This document shows positions 16,503-25,579 of a DNA stretch of 64,000 nt, one piece after another. This DNA comes from Candidatus Borrarchaeum weybense (GTDB lineage: Archaea > Asgardarchaeota > Sifarchaeia > Borrarchaeales > Borrarchaeaceae). The notes beneath the pieces were generated by a model that ran no database searches, was not told where the DNA came from, and worked only from the letters and a program-made list of their open reading frames with translations. The translations under genes were made by a program, and so were the position numbers. The stretch lies in contig JAHQJS010000004.1 in assembly GCA_019057385.1 (NCBI GenBank), forward strand, positions 1,070,727 to 1,134,726. The letters are read 5' to 3'. The first letter of the stretch is position 1; the number at the start of each line of letters is the position of its first letter.

Positions 16503-18002
16503 TTGAATGAGACAAATGAAAATAATATAAAAGCAAGTCTTGTCGATTCTATACAGGTTCTTAAGGCAAATATCGACCGACCAATCATTCGAAAAATTCT
16601 AAGACTAATTAGCACAAAGTGCCCAAAGGATAGAAAAAATCGCCTTGAGATCGCCCTAGAACTTATGACAAATACTCGCTCTAGAGCAGATACCTGTGTT
16701 ATATGCAATCTATTTGCACCTTTGCTTAACGGCATCGTTACCCGAAGTGCGAAGGCCTTTGGAGTGACAAAAGAACAATTAGTTGAAAAATTTGAGAACC
16801 CCTATTGGAGACGAGGCTTAGTCAATACAGTAACAGGAATTGCAAAGTTCGGCGTAACTAAACCTTTTGTCCCTTCTGCACCTTTTCTGGTCGTCTGGGA
16901 TTATACATATGCATGCAATTTGCAGTGTAAACACTGCTATGCAACTGCTGGAAAACCATTAAAGGACGAACTCACCACAAAAGAAGCATTCAAATGTGTA
17001 GATCAACTTGCAGAAGCGGGCGTCACGTCAATTGCTTTTTCTGGAGGCGAAGCGCTCATCCGTAAAGATTTTTTCAAAGTTGCAGGACATGCTAGAGATC
17101 TTGGCATCTTTCCAGCTGTAGCTACCAATGGAACATTATTAACGAAGGAAATGGTGAAAAAACTCAAGAAATTGAACTTAGGTTATGTACAGATAAGTCT
17201 AGATGGGGCGTGTGCAAAAACCCATGATATGTTTCGCGGTGTACCAGGGATGTTTGAAAAAACTGTTCAAGGAATAAAAAACTGCGTAGAAGCTGGAGAC
17301 ATCTTTGTAGAGGTAGCCACAACCATTACTAACCTAAATTATAAGGAATTTCCTGAGATCGTTCGATTATGCCGAGAACTAGGGATAGATTGGTTCATGC
17401 ATTACAATTTTGTCCCTGTTGGAAGAGGTACAACGATTATGGATCTTGATTTAGATCCTTTTGAAAGGGAAAAAATGATACGATATTTGTGGCATGAGCT
17501 TCGAACTGATGATTCGATGGCGTTGCTATCCACAGCTCCACAATTTGCTCGAATAGCGATTCAAGAGGAACATGGAGACTCTGCCGTAATTCCATCTCAC
17601 TTCTACAATTGTGATTTACCGGGACAATTACAAAATCTCAGTTCGTTCGTTGGAGGTTGTGGCGCAGGAAGATTTTACTGTGCAGTTCGACCTAATGGAA
17701 ATATTGAGCCCTGTGTGTTTTTGCCAATTACAGTGGGTAATATTCGGCATGACAATTTTGAAGAGTTATGGGAAAACAACAGAACTCTCTGGACATTAAG
17801 AGATCGTGATAAACTTCAGGATAACTGCGGTAGTTGCAAATTCAAATATGTCTGTGGAGGATGTAGAGCCCGCGCCTATGCCTATTTTGGGGATATTAGA
17901 GCGCCTGATCCTGGCTGTATAAATAATAAAGAGGCCTATTACGTTGCAATGCAAAAACAACTCCTGAAGACTCAGTTAACGCAACTAAAAGTACGTGTTT
18001 AA
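16503..18002 (+). CDS. Radical SAM/SPASM domain protein
   Basis: 499 residues from a TTG eight bases after a strong AGGAGG site. An N-terminal helical domain of ~125 residues with CVIC is followed by the radical SAM motif CNLQCKHCYATAGKP (C-x3-C-x2-C, near residue 139), SIAFSGGEALIRKDF, VATNGTLLT and QISLDGA. The C-terminal SPASM region has CGAGRFYCAVRPNGNIEPCVF, then CGSCKFKYVCGGCRARAYAYFGD and CINNKEAYY, which would hold two auxiliary [4Fe-4S] clusters. Related archaeal proteins include AhbC/AhbD (heme) and peptide or cofactor modifiers. No precursor peptide is evident next to it. It is probably co-transcribed with the B12 radical SAM gene upstream. Confidence 0.9.
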   Translation: MNETNENNIKASLVDSIQVLKANIDRPIIRKILRLISTKCPKDRKNRLEIALELMTNTRSRADTCVICNLFAPLLNGIVTRSAKAFGVTKEQLVEKFENPYWRRGLVNTVTGIAKFGVTKPFVPSAPFLVVWDYTYACNLQCKHCYATAGKPLKDELTTKEAFKCVDQLAEAGVTSIAFSGGEALIRKDFFKVAGHARDLGIFPAVATNGTLLTKEMVKKLKKLNLGYVQISLDGACAKTHDMFRGVPGMFEKTVQGIKNCVEAGDIFVEVATTITNLNYKEFPEIVRLCRELGIDWFMHYNFVPVGRGTTIMDLDLDPFEREKMIRYLWHELRTDDSMALLSTAPQFARIAIQEEHGDSAVIPSHFYNCDLPGQLQNLSSFVGGCGAGRFYCAVRPNGNIEPCVFLPITVGNIRHDNFEELWENNRTLWTLRDRDKLQDNCGSCKFKYVCGGCRARAYAYFGDIRAPDPGCINNKEAYYVAMQKQLLKTQLTQLKVRV

Positions 18003-18022
18003 TTTTTTTCTTTTTTTTTAAA
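18001..18022. terminator. T-tract between convergent genes
   Basis: A T-rich run (TTTTTTTCTTTTTTTTTT-like) directly follows the SPASM gene stop. It would terminate plus-strand transcription, and lies between that gene and the convergent universal stress protein gene. Confidence 0.45.
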
Positions 18023-18081
18023 ATTAGCAGCGTTTGATGGCTTTCATTTCACTAGAGAAAGCCCACTTGGATACAATAACG

Positions 18082-18978
18082 CTATCGAAAGATAACGGCT
18101 GTTGTACAGTATGCTAGCTTTGCAATATTGTACACATCTGTACCAATAAGGCCTCCAAATCCTCTAGGTCGATGTTTGGCACCTACAACCAGCAAATCAA
18201 AGTTTAGTTTCTTGGTAAGTTCTACGATTGATTTACTGAAATCCCGTCCAATTATGATTCGAGGAATCAGCGGTTCGCCAATGACACAACTTAATTCTCC
18301 AACGTTCCTTAAAAACTCTTTTTTCTCTTGTTGAATTTCAGGGGATGTCGCATTTAATGGAAGGATATCAGGGAGTTCGACAACATGAGCGAGGTGGATT
18401 TCAATATTTGGGGATATGACACTGTAGGCACTTGAAGCCATAGCTGTAGTTAATTTAAGAGCAGCCTTATCATCACCAAGTGTACGGTATGGAACTAGGA
18501 TACGTCGAATTTTTACGCGTCGATATGCCGTCCAGTCTTCAAAAGGTGTGAAGACTATGAAAACTGGAACTTCTGCCCTTCTAGCGACTTCGTAAGTACT
18601 AGTTCCTAAAAGTTCTCGTGTTAGTTTTATACGTTGGGCGCCCATCACAATGAGGTCTGCATCAATTTCATCGGATTTCTTTAAAATTAATTCTTCAATG
18701 CTTCCATCGCCTTCAACTGTATCAAGATCAACTGTGATTTTTAGCTCTTCTGCATATACACTAATCTCATCATATAAATCCTCAAGTAGCGGTTCTTCTT
18801 CCTCTTCCTCTTCCTCTTCGACGTGTAAAATCCATATCTTCGCATTTGCACATTCTGCTAAAAAGAATGCCAGCGTAATTGCATCTCCTTCAGCAGGAAA
18901 ACCTTTTATTGGGAGTAGAATGTTATTTAAGCCTATAGTACAGCCCCATTCCAAATCGTCTAAAAAACTTCTTGTCAC
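18082..18978 (-). CDS. Tandem universal stress protein (UspA x2)
   Basis: 298 residues made of two UspA domains: residues ~15-145 (NILLPIKGFPAEGDA to LIVMGAQRIKLTRELLGTSTYEVARRAEVPVFIV) and ~155-298 (RRILVPYRTLGDDKA to LLVVGAKHRPRGFGGLIGTDVYNIAKLAYCTTAVI). The G-x2-G-x(9)-G-(S/T) nucleotide motif is only partial. An acidic run of nine glutamates lies near residue 57. The GTG at 18978 is the nearest standard start, but a GGAGG site at 19004-19008 lies seven bases before an in-frame ATT at 18996, which may be the true start. It is divergent from an amino-acid permease gene, an association common for Usp proteins. Confidence 0.88.
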   Translation of the reverse strand: MTRSFLDDLEWGCTIGLNNILLPIKGFPAEGDAITLAFFLAECANAKIWILHVEEEEEEEEEPLLEDLYDEISVYAEELKITVDLDTVEGDGSIEELILKKSDEIDADLIVMGAQRIKLTRELLGTSTYEVARRAEVPVFIVFTPFEDWTAYRRVKIRRILVPYRTLGDDKAALKLTTAMASSAYSVISPNIEIHLAHVVELPDILPLNATSPEIQQEKKEFLRNVGELSCVIGEPLIPRIIIGRDFSKSIVELTKKLNFDLLVVGAKHRPRGFGGLIGTDVYNIAKLAYCTTAVIFR

Positions 18979-19033
18979 TGGTCGAGAACGTTGAATTCTG
19001 AAACCTCCAGAGCGCCTTTTTTACATTATTACT

Positions 19034-19049
19034 AGTTCTTTAAAGAACT
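19034..19049. promoter_or_regulatory. Perfect 16-base palindrome upstream of usp
   Basis: AGTTCTTTAAAGAACT is exactly self-complementary. It lies about 40 bases upstream of the Usp translation start and abuts a minus-strand TATA-like AAGTATAAG, so a bound dimer would cover the start of transcription. Confidence 0.5.
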
Positions 19050-19095
19050 TATACTTTTCGCTTTATGCTATTTTACTAAATCATTCAGGTTAAAA

Positions 19096-19117
19096 AACTC
19101 AGTAAAAGCTCTGAGTT
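19096..19117. promoter_or_regulatory. Inverted repeat between usp and APC permease
   Basis: AACTCAG (19096-19102) and CTGAGTT (19111-19117) are exact 7-base inverted arms with 8 bases between. The site is in the divergent intergenic region and is a second operator candidate, possibly for the permease. The region 19118-19310 otherwise shows no gene. Confidence 0.4.
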
Positions 19118-19310
19118 GCTCAAATTGAGAAGCTCTAAATTTATCAAAGGATTTTCGGTAACAAACCAGCCTCGACAAAAGGGAGCTATTGAATATACCA
19201 TCCATAAAAGTAATATTTTTATATCTAAGCATTTCCTCACAATTTCAATCGGATCAGACAAATTTACCACCTATTAAACAATTTTTCTCAATTTATGTGA
19301 GCGACTTGCT

Positions 19311-20753
19311 ATGACAGCTGAACCAATCTTGCTTGACATGGAATATGAATTAGCAAGAACGTTAAGCCTCCTCGATCTCACAATGATCGGAGTAGCTGGC
19401 ATGATAGGCGCAGGAATATTTGTATTAACTGGTGTTGCCGCAGGAGTCGCGGGACCAGCTTTAGTGTTAGCATTCTTGTTGAACGGAATAATAACAACTT
19501 TTACAGCCTTATGTTATGCTGAGTTGGGATCGGCCATACCAGAGGCGGGGGGTGGATTCCTTTGGGTAAAAGAGGGAGTAGGAGGACCAAGTGGATTTGT
19601 ATCTGGATGGATGTCCTGGTTAGCTCATACAGTTGCGGGGAGTTTGTACGCTCTTGGATTTGGCGCATATTTTGCACTGACATTGGAAATTATGGGTGTG
19701 TCTCTTTTTGGTTTCGGGTTGGAGTTGACAATTAAAATTCTCGCTGTCATTATAGTAGTAATCTTTATGTTGATTAACTTTAAGGGCGTTTCAGAGACAG
19801 GAACCGCTGGTAATATTGTCACCATTGCAAAAATAATCATATTAGCCGTATTCATTGGTAGCGGTCTCTATGTGATGTATACCCACCCAGATTTCGGTCT
19901 TAGCAATTTTCAGCCTTTATTCCCACATGGCCTGGGCGGCCTTTTTTTAGCATGTGGCTTGACATTTATTGCATTCGAAGGTTATGAGATTATTGCACAG
20001 GCAGGAGAAGAAGTACGTAATCCCAGAAAAAACGTCCCAAGGGCGACTTTTGTTTCAATCCTGATCGTAGTTCCCATCTATTGTCTAGTTGCATATGTTT
20101 CGATTGGAGCGCTCATAGTTGAAACCGGCACGACATGGGAATTCTTAGCACAGTTTGGAGAACTTGGATTAGTTGAAGCAGCTAAGCAGTTTATGCCAGC
20201 TGGTATATTTTTATTGACAATTGGAGGGCTTTTGAGCACGATGTCAGCGCTCAACGCAACAACCTACTCATCAACCCGAGTTTGTTTTGCGATGGCTCGC
20301 GATAATTTCATTCCGAAGAAATTGGCAACAATTCATAAAAAGACTCGTACCCCTCATATGGCACTCTTAATGAGCGGGATTATAATGATCAGTATGGCAG
20401 TATCGATTCCTTTGGAAGATGTTGCATCAGCGTCATCGATTATGTTTCTGCTCCTTTTTTTGCTGGTCGATGTTTCCGTGATTATGATTCGCAGAAAGAT
20501 TGGTAAACAGTTGGACTATGGCTATAAAACGCCACTCTTTCCGCTAGTCCCAATCATCGCAATTTGTGCAAATCTTGGTCTTGCAGTTTATCTCTTCTTT
20601 TACAGCCCAACAGCTTGGTATGTTACGCTCGCCTGGATTGGTGTCGGAATTCTGATATATTATCTTTACAGCAATAGGCACTATATTAGAAGAAAAGATC
20701 ACTGGAAGAAATTTGCTCACTTAAAGAGCGATATTGAAGAAAAAGGAAAATGA
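19311..20753 (+). CDS. APC superfamily amino-acid permease
   Basis: 480 residues with about twelve membrane helices. The APC signature GVAGMIGAGIFVLTGVAAG is in helix 1 (residues 26-44), with AGGGFLWVKEGVGGPSGFV in helix 3 and AFEGYEIIAQAGEEVRNPRK (helix 6 and loop) further on. It catalyses uptake of amino acids driven by a cation gradient or exchange; specificity cannot be read. No fused Usp domain is present, but the Usp gene is divergently encoded next door. The start is the ATG at 19311, with GTGAGCG eight bases upstream. Confidence 0.93.
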   Translation: MTAEPILLDMEYELARTLSLLDLTMIGVAGMIGAGIFVLTGVAAGVAGPALVLAFLLNGIITTFTALCYAELGSAIPEAGGGFLWVKEGVGGPSGFVSGWMSWLAHTVAGSLYALGFGAYFALTLEIMGVSLFGFGLELTIKILAVIIVVIFMLINFKGVSETGTAGNIVTIAKIIILAVFIGSGLYVMYTHPDFGLSNFQPLFPHGLGGLFLACGLTFIAFEGYEIIAQAGEEVRNPRKNVPRATFVSILIVVPIYCLVAYVSIGALIVETGTTWEFLAQFGELGLVEAAKQFMPAGIFLLTIGGLLSTMSALNATTYSSTRVCFAMARDNFIPKKLATIHKKTRTPHMALLMSGIIMISMAVSIPLEDVASASSIMFLLLFLLVDVSVIMIRRKIGKQLDYGYKTPLFPLVPIIAICANLGLAVYLFFYSPTAWYVTLAWIGVGILIYYLYSNRHYIRRKDHWKKFAHLKSDIEEKGK

Positions 20754-20782
20754 TTTTCTACGTAAAACGATAAAAATCTATT

Positions 20783-22264
20783 CTAATCCACTTTTTTTGT
20801 GTGAGAATTATTTGAACTCATTGTTTCAAACTGTTTTAAGATAATTTTTGTATTTGTATGAGCAATTCCTGAAATCTCACGGATCTTTTCCAAGAGATCA
20901 TTAAGTTCAGGAACCGAATCTGTTTGTGCTATAGCTACTATCTCGTATTCCCCGCTCGTTTCGTAGACCCTGTCTAAGGGAAGCGCAGCCATTCGTCTCA
21001 CTATGTAACTGGTATAATATGAAGGATCAATTTTGCACGAAATCAACCCCATGACTTTACTAGGCGATATCCCCCTGAAACTTACTTTTAGGACTTCTTC
21101 TGCAATCTCAAGCAAGTCTTCATCTACGAAATTTCGTTTTTTATCTGCTACTTCTTTGATTTTTTGAACGATTTTGCTTAGTTGTTCATCATTAACAACA
21201 ATTCCTAGTTCTATCAACTTCTGTTCAACTGCTTTCTTGCCTGCGTATCTATCAACTAATAGTTGTCTCCCTCTTCCTACAAGATCTGGAGCAAACACTT
21301 CATATGTTTTAGGATTCGCAAGAACTCCCGCAGTATGTACACCTGCTTTATGAGAAAATGCATAATCACCAATAACAACAGCCTGTTGTCCTATAACCAC
21401 ACCACTTGCTCTTTCAACATATCGAGCGATTTTTGGAAGCATATCAAGCTTAAATCCAAGGTCAAGTCCATACATGACAGTCAGAGCAACACTTATTTCC
21501 TCAAGCCCTGTAATACCAGTCCGTTCTCCTAATCCATTTACAGTAGCATGTACACAGTTAGCGCCAGCCTCAAGTCCGGCTAATGCGTTTGCGGCAGCTA
21601 AACCAAGGTCATTGTGACAATGTACATCTATCCCAACGCTTTTTCCAAGGTGACGTTGCATGAATTTCACAAATCCTTTCATACCACTTGGAGTTAACAT
21701 GCCTACTGTGTCAGCAATTGAAATTCTATCAGCACCTGCTTCGTGAGCTGTGTCGCATGCTTCAATTAAGAATTGTGAATCAGAACGACTCGCATCTTCA
21801 GGTGTGAATCTTACTTTCAATCCATGATTACTTGCATAGTTCACTGAATTATAAATCATGTCTAGTACTTGTTCTCTGGTTTTTTTCAATTTATATTCAA
21901 GATGGATATCTGAAGTTGCTATAAATACAGCTACACGATCAACATTGCATTCAATTGCTTCCTCGATATCTGGTACTTTTGCTCTTACATGAGCAAGAAC
22001 TTCTGCTTTTAAACCCTGTTCCGCAATGGCTTTTACAGCTTCTTTAACACCTTTAGATACAGTAGGACACCCTGCTTCAATCATATGTACTCCAAATTCG
22101 TCTAGAAGTTGTGCAATCTTAATCTTGTCTTCAAGTGTGAAGAACACATTTGGGGTTTGTTCACCTTCTCTAAGCGTTGTGTCAAGTATTAAAATGTCTT
22201 CTGAAATCTTGACATCAGGCTTGAACTGTAAATCAAAGAAATTCTGATCTTCTAGTTTACTCAC
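20783..22264 (-). CDS. Homocitrate/isopropylmalate-type synthase with C-terminal RAM domain
   Basis: 493 residues. The catalytic TIM barrel (residues ~25-290) has LDTTLREGEQTPNV, the metal site HCHNDLGLA and GLGERTGITGLEEI; the last is nearer to homocitrate synthases than to LeuA. Residues ~290-400 are the linker subdomains. Residues ~405-485 (SYIVRRMAALPLDRVYETSG, then EYEIVAIAQTDSVPELNDLL and EKIREISGIAHTNTKIIL) form an Lrp-type RAM ligand-binding domain in place of the usual LeuA dimer domain, as in some archaeal homocitrate synthases. Divergent homoaconitase-type genes and an M20 deacetylase favour lysine synthesis via aminoadipate. Leucine or 2-oxosuberate routes remain possible. Feedback control by lysine through the RAM domain is inference. 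Confidence 0.88.
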   Translation of the reverse strand: MSKLEDQNFFDLQFKPDVKISEDILILDTTLREGEQTPNVFFTLEDKIKIAQLLDEFGVHMIEAGCPTVSKGVKEAVKAIAEQGLKAEVLAHVRAKVPDIEEAIECNVDRVAVFIATSDIHLEYKLKKTREQVLDMIYNSVNYASNHGLKVRFTPEDASRSDSQFLIEACDTAHEAGADRISIADTVGMLTPSGMKGFVKFMQRHLGKSVGIDVHCHNDLGLAAANALAGLEAGANCVHATVNGLGERTGITGLEEISVALTVMYGLDLGFKLDMLPKIARYVERASGVVIGQQAVVIGDYAFSHKAGVHTAGVLANPKTYEVFAPDLVGRGRQLLVDRYAGKKAVEQKLIELGIVVNDEQLSKIVQKIKEVADKKRNFVDEDLLEIAEEVLKVSFRGISPSKVMGLISCKIDPSYYTSYIVRRMAALPLDRVYETSGEYEIVAIAQTDSVPELNDLLEKIREISGIAHTNTKIILKQFETMSSNNSHTKKVD

Positions 22265-22364
22265 AGGATCACCAAGTTGAATTAAAAACTAATCTGGATT
22301 TGATGCTATAACAAAACTTTTTTTGCATCAAAGTGTCTTAATGTATTTAAACGTTGTGATAGAA

Positions 22365-22420
22365 AGTTTGAAAAAATTACCAAAAAGTTTGAAAACATTC
22401 ATCTTTAGTTTGAAAACATT
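22365..22420. repeat. Three direct repeats at exact 21-base period between divergent promoters
   Basis: AGTTTGAAAACATT occurs at 22386-22399 and 22407-22420, and with one change (A for C) at 22365-22378. A degenerate copy may follow near 22426, next to a TATA-like TTTAAAAAAC. The 21-base period equals two helical turns. The array lies between the synthase and homoaconitase-type genes and is a likely operator for an Lrp-type regulator, perhaps analogous to LysM of Sulfolobus. Confidence 0.6.
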
Positions 22421-22513
22421 TAATTTGTTTAAAAAACTTATACTGAAAAAAACTAAACGAATACAAAGAACAACAATAATAAGTAACAACAATAATAGGC
22501 GAGTGTGTCTACA

Positions 22514-23761
22514 ATGGGAAAGACGTTAACTGAAAAGATTCTTTCGAAAGCATCTGGTAAAGAATGTAGAGCCAACGACATCGTTGTTGTAGATGTCAAT
22601 GTTGCGATGGCACATGATAGCACAGCACCTTTGGCTATTGAAGAAATGTACAAAATGAAAGATCATGTGTTCGATCCTGATAAGATTGTTATTGTGCTTG
22701 ATCATGTAGCCCCTTCTCCAACTGTAATTATGTCTAATGTGCATAAGGGCATAAGAGAATTCGTTCGTAAGACTAACGTTCATTTTTATGATGTAGGTGA
22801 AGGAATTTGTCATCAACTTCTCATTGAGAACCATATTAAGCCTTATGATGTTGTTATTGGCGCAGATTCGCACACCTGCACTCATGGAGCGGTCGGCGCA
22901 TTTGCAACTGGTATGGGAAGTACAGACTTAGCAGCTATTTTTGCATATGGAAAGACTTGGTTAAAAGTTCCTGAAGCTGTTAAAATTTCAGTAAATGGGG
23001 ATCTTAAATTTCCACTCACGCCAAAAGATGTGATTTTGGATATCGCAAGGGAAGTTACCGCCGACGGGGCAACCTACAAGGCTATTGAATTCGAGGGTGA
23101 AACGGTATCCAATATGAATATGCCTGGACGATTCACCTTATGTAATATGGCGATTGAAATGGGCGGAAAAACTGGATTAATCGCAGTTGATGAAGTTACA
23201 GAACGTTTTTTTAAAACAGAACGCGGTATAGGTAGTATCCCATCTCTTACAAGTGATGAAAATGCTGAGTATATAGATCACTATGAATTTGACGCAACAA
23301 GCCTAGAACCTATGATCGCATTTCCACACAGAGTTGACAATGTAAAACCAGTGACCGAGTTTGAAGGGTTAGAAATACATCAGTGTTTCATTGGAACCTG
23401 TACAAATGGTCGACTTGAAGATTTAGAAATCGCAACTCGATTCTTAAAAGGAAAGAAAGTCAAATCAAGGTTGATTGTGATACCAGCATCAAGGAAAGTA
23501 TATCTGGAGGCATTAGAGCGGGGGTATATAAACACCTTGATGGAGGCTGGAGCGATTATTGGTCCAGCTAGTTGCGGCCCTTGTGTTGGGAGGAACTTTG
23601 GGATACTAGCTGACGGCGAAGTGTGTCTTACAACGCAAAATCGAAATTTTAAGGGTAGAATGGGAAACCCAAAATCAGAATTATTCCTTGCTTCACCAGC
23701 AACTACTGCCGTTTCCGCAATTTATGGAAAAATTACAGATCCAAGAGGTGAACTCAAATGA
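22514..23761 (+). CDS. Homoaconitase/isopropylmalate isomerase large subunit
   Basis: 415 residues from the ATG at 22514; a GTG three codons earlier is also open. Aconitase-family motifs: ADSHTCTHGAVGAFATGMGSTD, and the three [4Fe-4S] ligands in CFIGTCTNGR and GPASCGPCVGRN. It dehydrates and rehydrates a hydroxy-tricarboxylate with its small-subunit partner, whose start overlaps this stop by four bases. With the divergent RAM-domain synthase it most likely serves homocitrate to homoisocitrate conversion, but isopropylmalate cannot be excluded from sequence. Confidence 0.9.
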   Translation: MGKTLTEKILSKASGKECRANDIVVVDVNVAMAHDSTAPLAIEEMYKMKDHVFDPDKIVIVLDHVAPSPTVIMSNVHKGIREFVRKTNVHFYDVGEGICHQLLIENHIKPYDVVIGADSHTCTHGAVGAFATGMGSTDLAAIFAYGKTWLKVPEAVKISVNGDLKFPLTPKDVILDIAREVTADGATYKAIEFEGETVSNMNMPGRFTLCNMAIEMGGKTGLIAVDEVTERFFKTERGIGSIPSLTSDENAEYIDHYEFDATSLEPMIAFPHRVDNVKPVTEFEGLEIHQCFIGTCTNGRLEDLEIATRFLKGKKVKSRLIVIPASRKVYLEALERGYINTLMEAGAIIGPASCGPCVGRNFGILADGEVCLTTQNRNFKGRMGNPKSELFLASPATTAVSAIYGKITDPRGELK

Positions 23762-24270
23762 AAACCGTAATTCGAGGAAAAGTATTTGTCTTCGGAGATG
23801 ATGTAAACACAGATGAGATCATTCCAGGCATTAGAATTCGCGATGCTCCCAACTTACAAGACCTCGCAAAATATACCTTTGAACCAGTAAGACCTAATTT
23901 TTGGAAGGAAGTAAAAGAAGGCGACATAATAATGGCTGGAAAAAACTTCGGATGTGGAAGCTCGAGAGAGATGGCTCCTTTAGTAATAAAAGAAACTGGA
24001 ATAAGAGCAATTCTTGCCAAATCTTTTGCCAGGATTTTCTATAGGAATGCAGTTAATATTGGTCTGCCACCACTTGAATCTAAAGATATTAATCAATTTG
24101 TTCAGGAAGGCGATGAACTAGAAATCAATTTGGATGAGTTTGCAGTAACAAATATTACGAAAAATAAGTCAATACGGCTCAAACCACTCCCTACGTTTTT
24201 AATAGAAATGCTGCAGGAAGGAGGGCTTGTCTCTTATCTGATAACGAAAGATGGTTATTCAACTATTTAG
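23758..24270 (+). CDS. Homoaconitase/isopropylmalate isomerase small subunit
   Basis: 170 residues of the swivelling-domain family: GDDVNTDEIIPG at the N-terminus and GKNFGCGSSREMAPLVIKETG near residue 61. Translationally coupled to the large subunit (ATGA overlap). In this family the loop after DEIIPG (usually YL-x-x) decides substrate size. Here it reads IRIRDA, so neither the classical isopropylmalate nor the described homoaconitase signature is present and the substrate call stays open. Confidence 0.9.
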   Translation: MKTVIRGKVFVFGDDVNTDEIIPGIRIRDAPNLQDLAKYTFEPVRPNFWKEVKEGDIIMAGKNFGCGSSREMAPLVIKETGIRAILAKSFARIFYRNAVNIGLPPLESKDINQFVQEGDELEINLDEFAVTNITKNKSIRLKPLPTFLIEMLQEGGLVSYLITKDGYSTI

Positions 24271-24334
24271 GAAATTATAGAATCTGAACTAGAATGTGCT
24301 CTATTTGTTTCGAAACTCATAAGACTTGATTGCA

Positions 24335-25558
24335 ATGCATGAAGAGGCAATTAAGAATTTGATAGTGGAAAAAATTTCATCCTATCAATCAGAAATTCTT
24401 GATTTCACTAAGAGACTTATAAGTATACCAACTGAAAATCCGCTAGGTACGTCATATAAGGCATGTGTTGACATCATTGCAAAGAAATTACATGAGATTG
24501 GATTGGATTACACCATAATCGACGTCCCTGATATCACAGACAGAAACCCATTTCCTCGTTATTGCCTCTTAAGTTTCAATGGAAAGGGTAAAAGGACTTT
24601 GTACTTCCATGGTCACTACGATGTTGTCCCCGCACAGAACGATACTCAGTTCCGTCCGTATGTTGAGGATGGCAAACTCTACGGCCGTGGTTCCTCGGAT
24701 ATGAAGAGTGGCTTAGCAGCTATGATTTATGCCATCAAAGCAATAAAGGAAAGTAATATCGAACTCAACGGCAGGATTGGATTAGTTATAGTCCCAGATG
24801 AGGAGACTGGTGGCGCACGAGGATCACAATATCTCGTTGAAACCGGCTTGCTCGGAAAAGACGGCATCGGAATGCTTATGCCAGAACCGACAAGCGGTAT
24901 GATCTGGAACGCAAACCGCGGTGCCATTTCACTCCGTATAACTGTGAAGGGCAAACCTGCTCATGTTGGTCTACATTATCAAGGTGTTAATGCATTTGAG
25001 CGAATGCTCGTTGTAGCAAATGCCTTACTAGAAGTAAAAGCTGATATTGAGTCTCGAAAGACTGATTTCAAGATTGAGCCAGAAGCAGCTCGACGCTCCA
25101 TTCTATTGATTGGAGGAAGAAGTGAAGGCGGTACAAATTTTAATATCACACCTGCTGAGTGCTCGTTCACAGTAGATCGAAGAATTAATCCAGAAGAAGA
25201 TCTTGAAACAGAAAAAAAGAGTTTATTCGATCTGTTTGACAAGCTTAGACGCGATGGTATAGATCTTGATATTGAGATTCTCCAAGAAGGGAGATCAACA
25301 GGCTTTCCAGAAGATCATCCTGTAGCAAAAACATTGGCTGATAGCGTAAAATTGATTATAGGGCGAATTCCATCATTTGAAATGTGTCCTGGACTTTTAG
25401 AAATTCGTTTTTATGCCCAACAAGGAATTCCATCCTTTGCTTATGGACCGGGACTTTTGTCTGTTTCACATGGTCCTAATGAATTTGTTAAAATCAAAAA
25501 AATTTATAATTGCGCTACGATTTATGCTCTCACAGCCGCGCAATTACTGACATCTTAA
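24335..25558 (+). CDS. M20 family deacetylase/peptidase (ArgE/DapE/LysK-like)
   Basis: About 407 residues. Di-zinc site: GHYDVVPA, GRGSSDMKSG and VPDEETGGARG (residues ~95-160), MPEPTSG, and the last His in SVSHGPNEFV. The dimerisation insert (residues ~190-300) is complete. In aminoadipate lysine biosynthesis the M20 enzyme LysK releases lysine from the LysW carrier; position behind the homoaconitase-type genes fits that. ArgE or DapE-like use or a peptidase role are alternatives. An upstream TTG at 24326 is open but no ribosome site separates the two. Confidence 0.88.
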   Translation: MHEEAIKNLIVEKISSYQSEILDFTKRLISIPTENPLGTSYKACVDIIAKKLHEIGLDYTIIDVPDITDRNPFPRYCLLSFNGKGKRTLYFHGHYDVVPAQNDTQFRPYVEDGKLYGRGSSDMKSGLAAMIYAIKAIKESNIELNGRIGLVIVPDEETGGARGSQYLVETGLLGKDGIGMLMPEPTSGMIWNANRGAISLRITVKGKPAHVGLHYQGVNAFERMLVVANALLEVKADIESRKTDFKIEPEAARRSILLIGGRSEGGTNFNITPAECSFTVDRRINPEEDLETEKKSLFDLFDKLRRDGIDLDIEILQEGRSTGFPEDHPVAKTLADSVKLIIGRIPSFEMCPGLLEIRFYAQQGIPSFAYGPGLLSVSHGPNEFVKIKKIYNCATIYALTAAQLLTS

Positions 25559-25579
25559 TTCAAAGAAAAGCCAAATACT

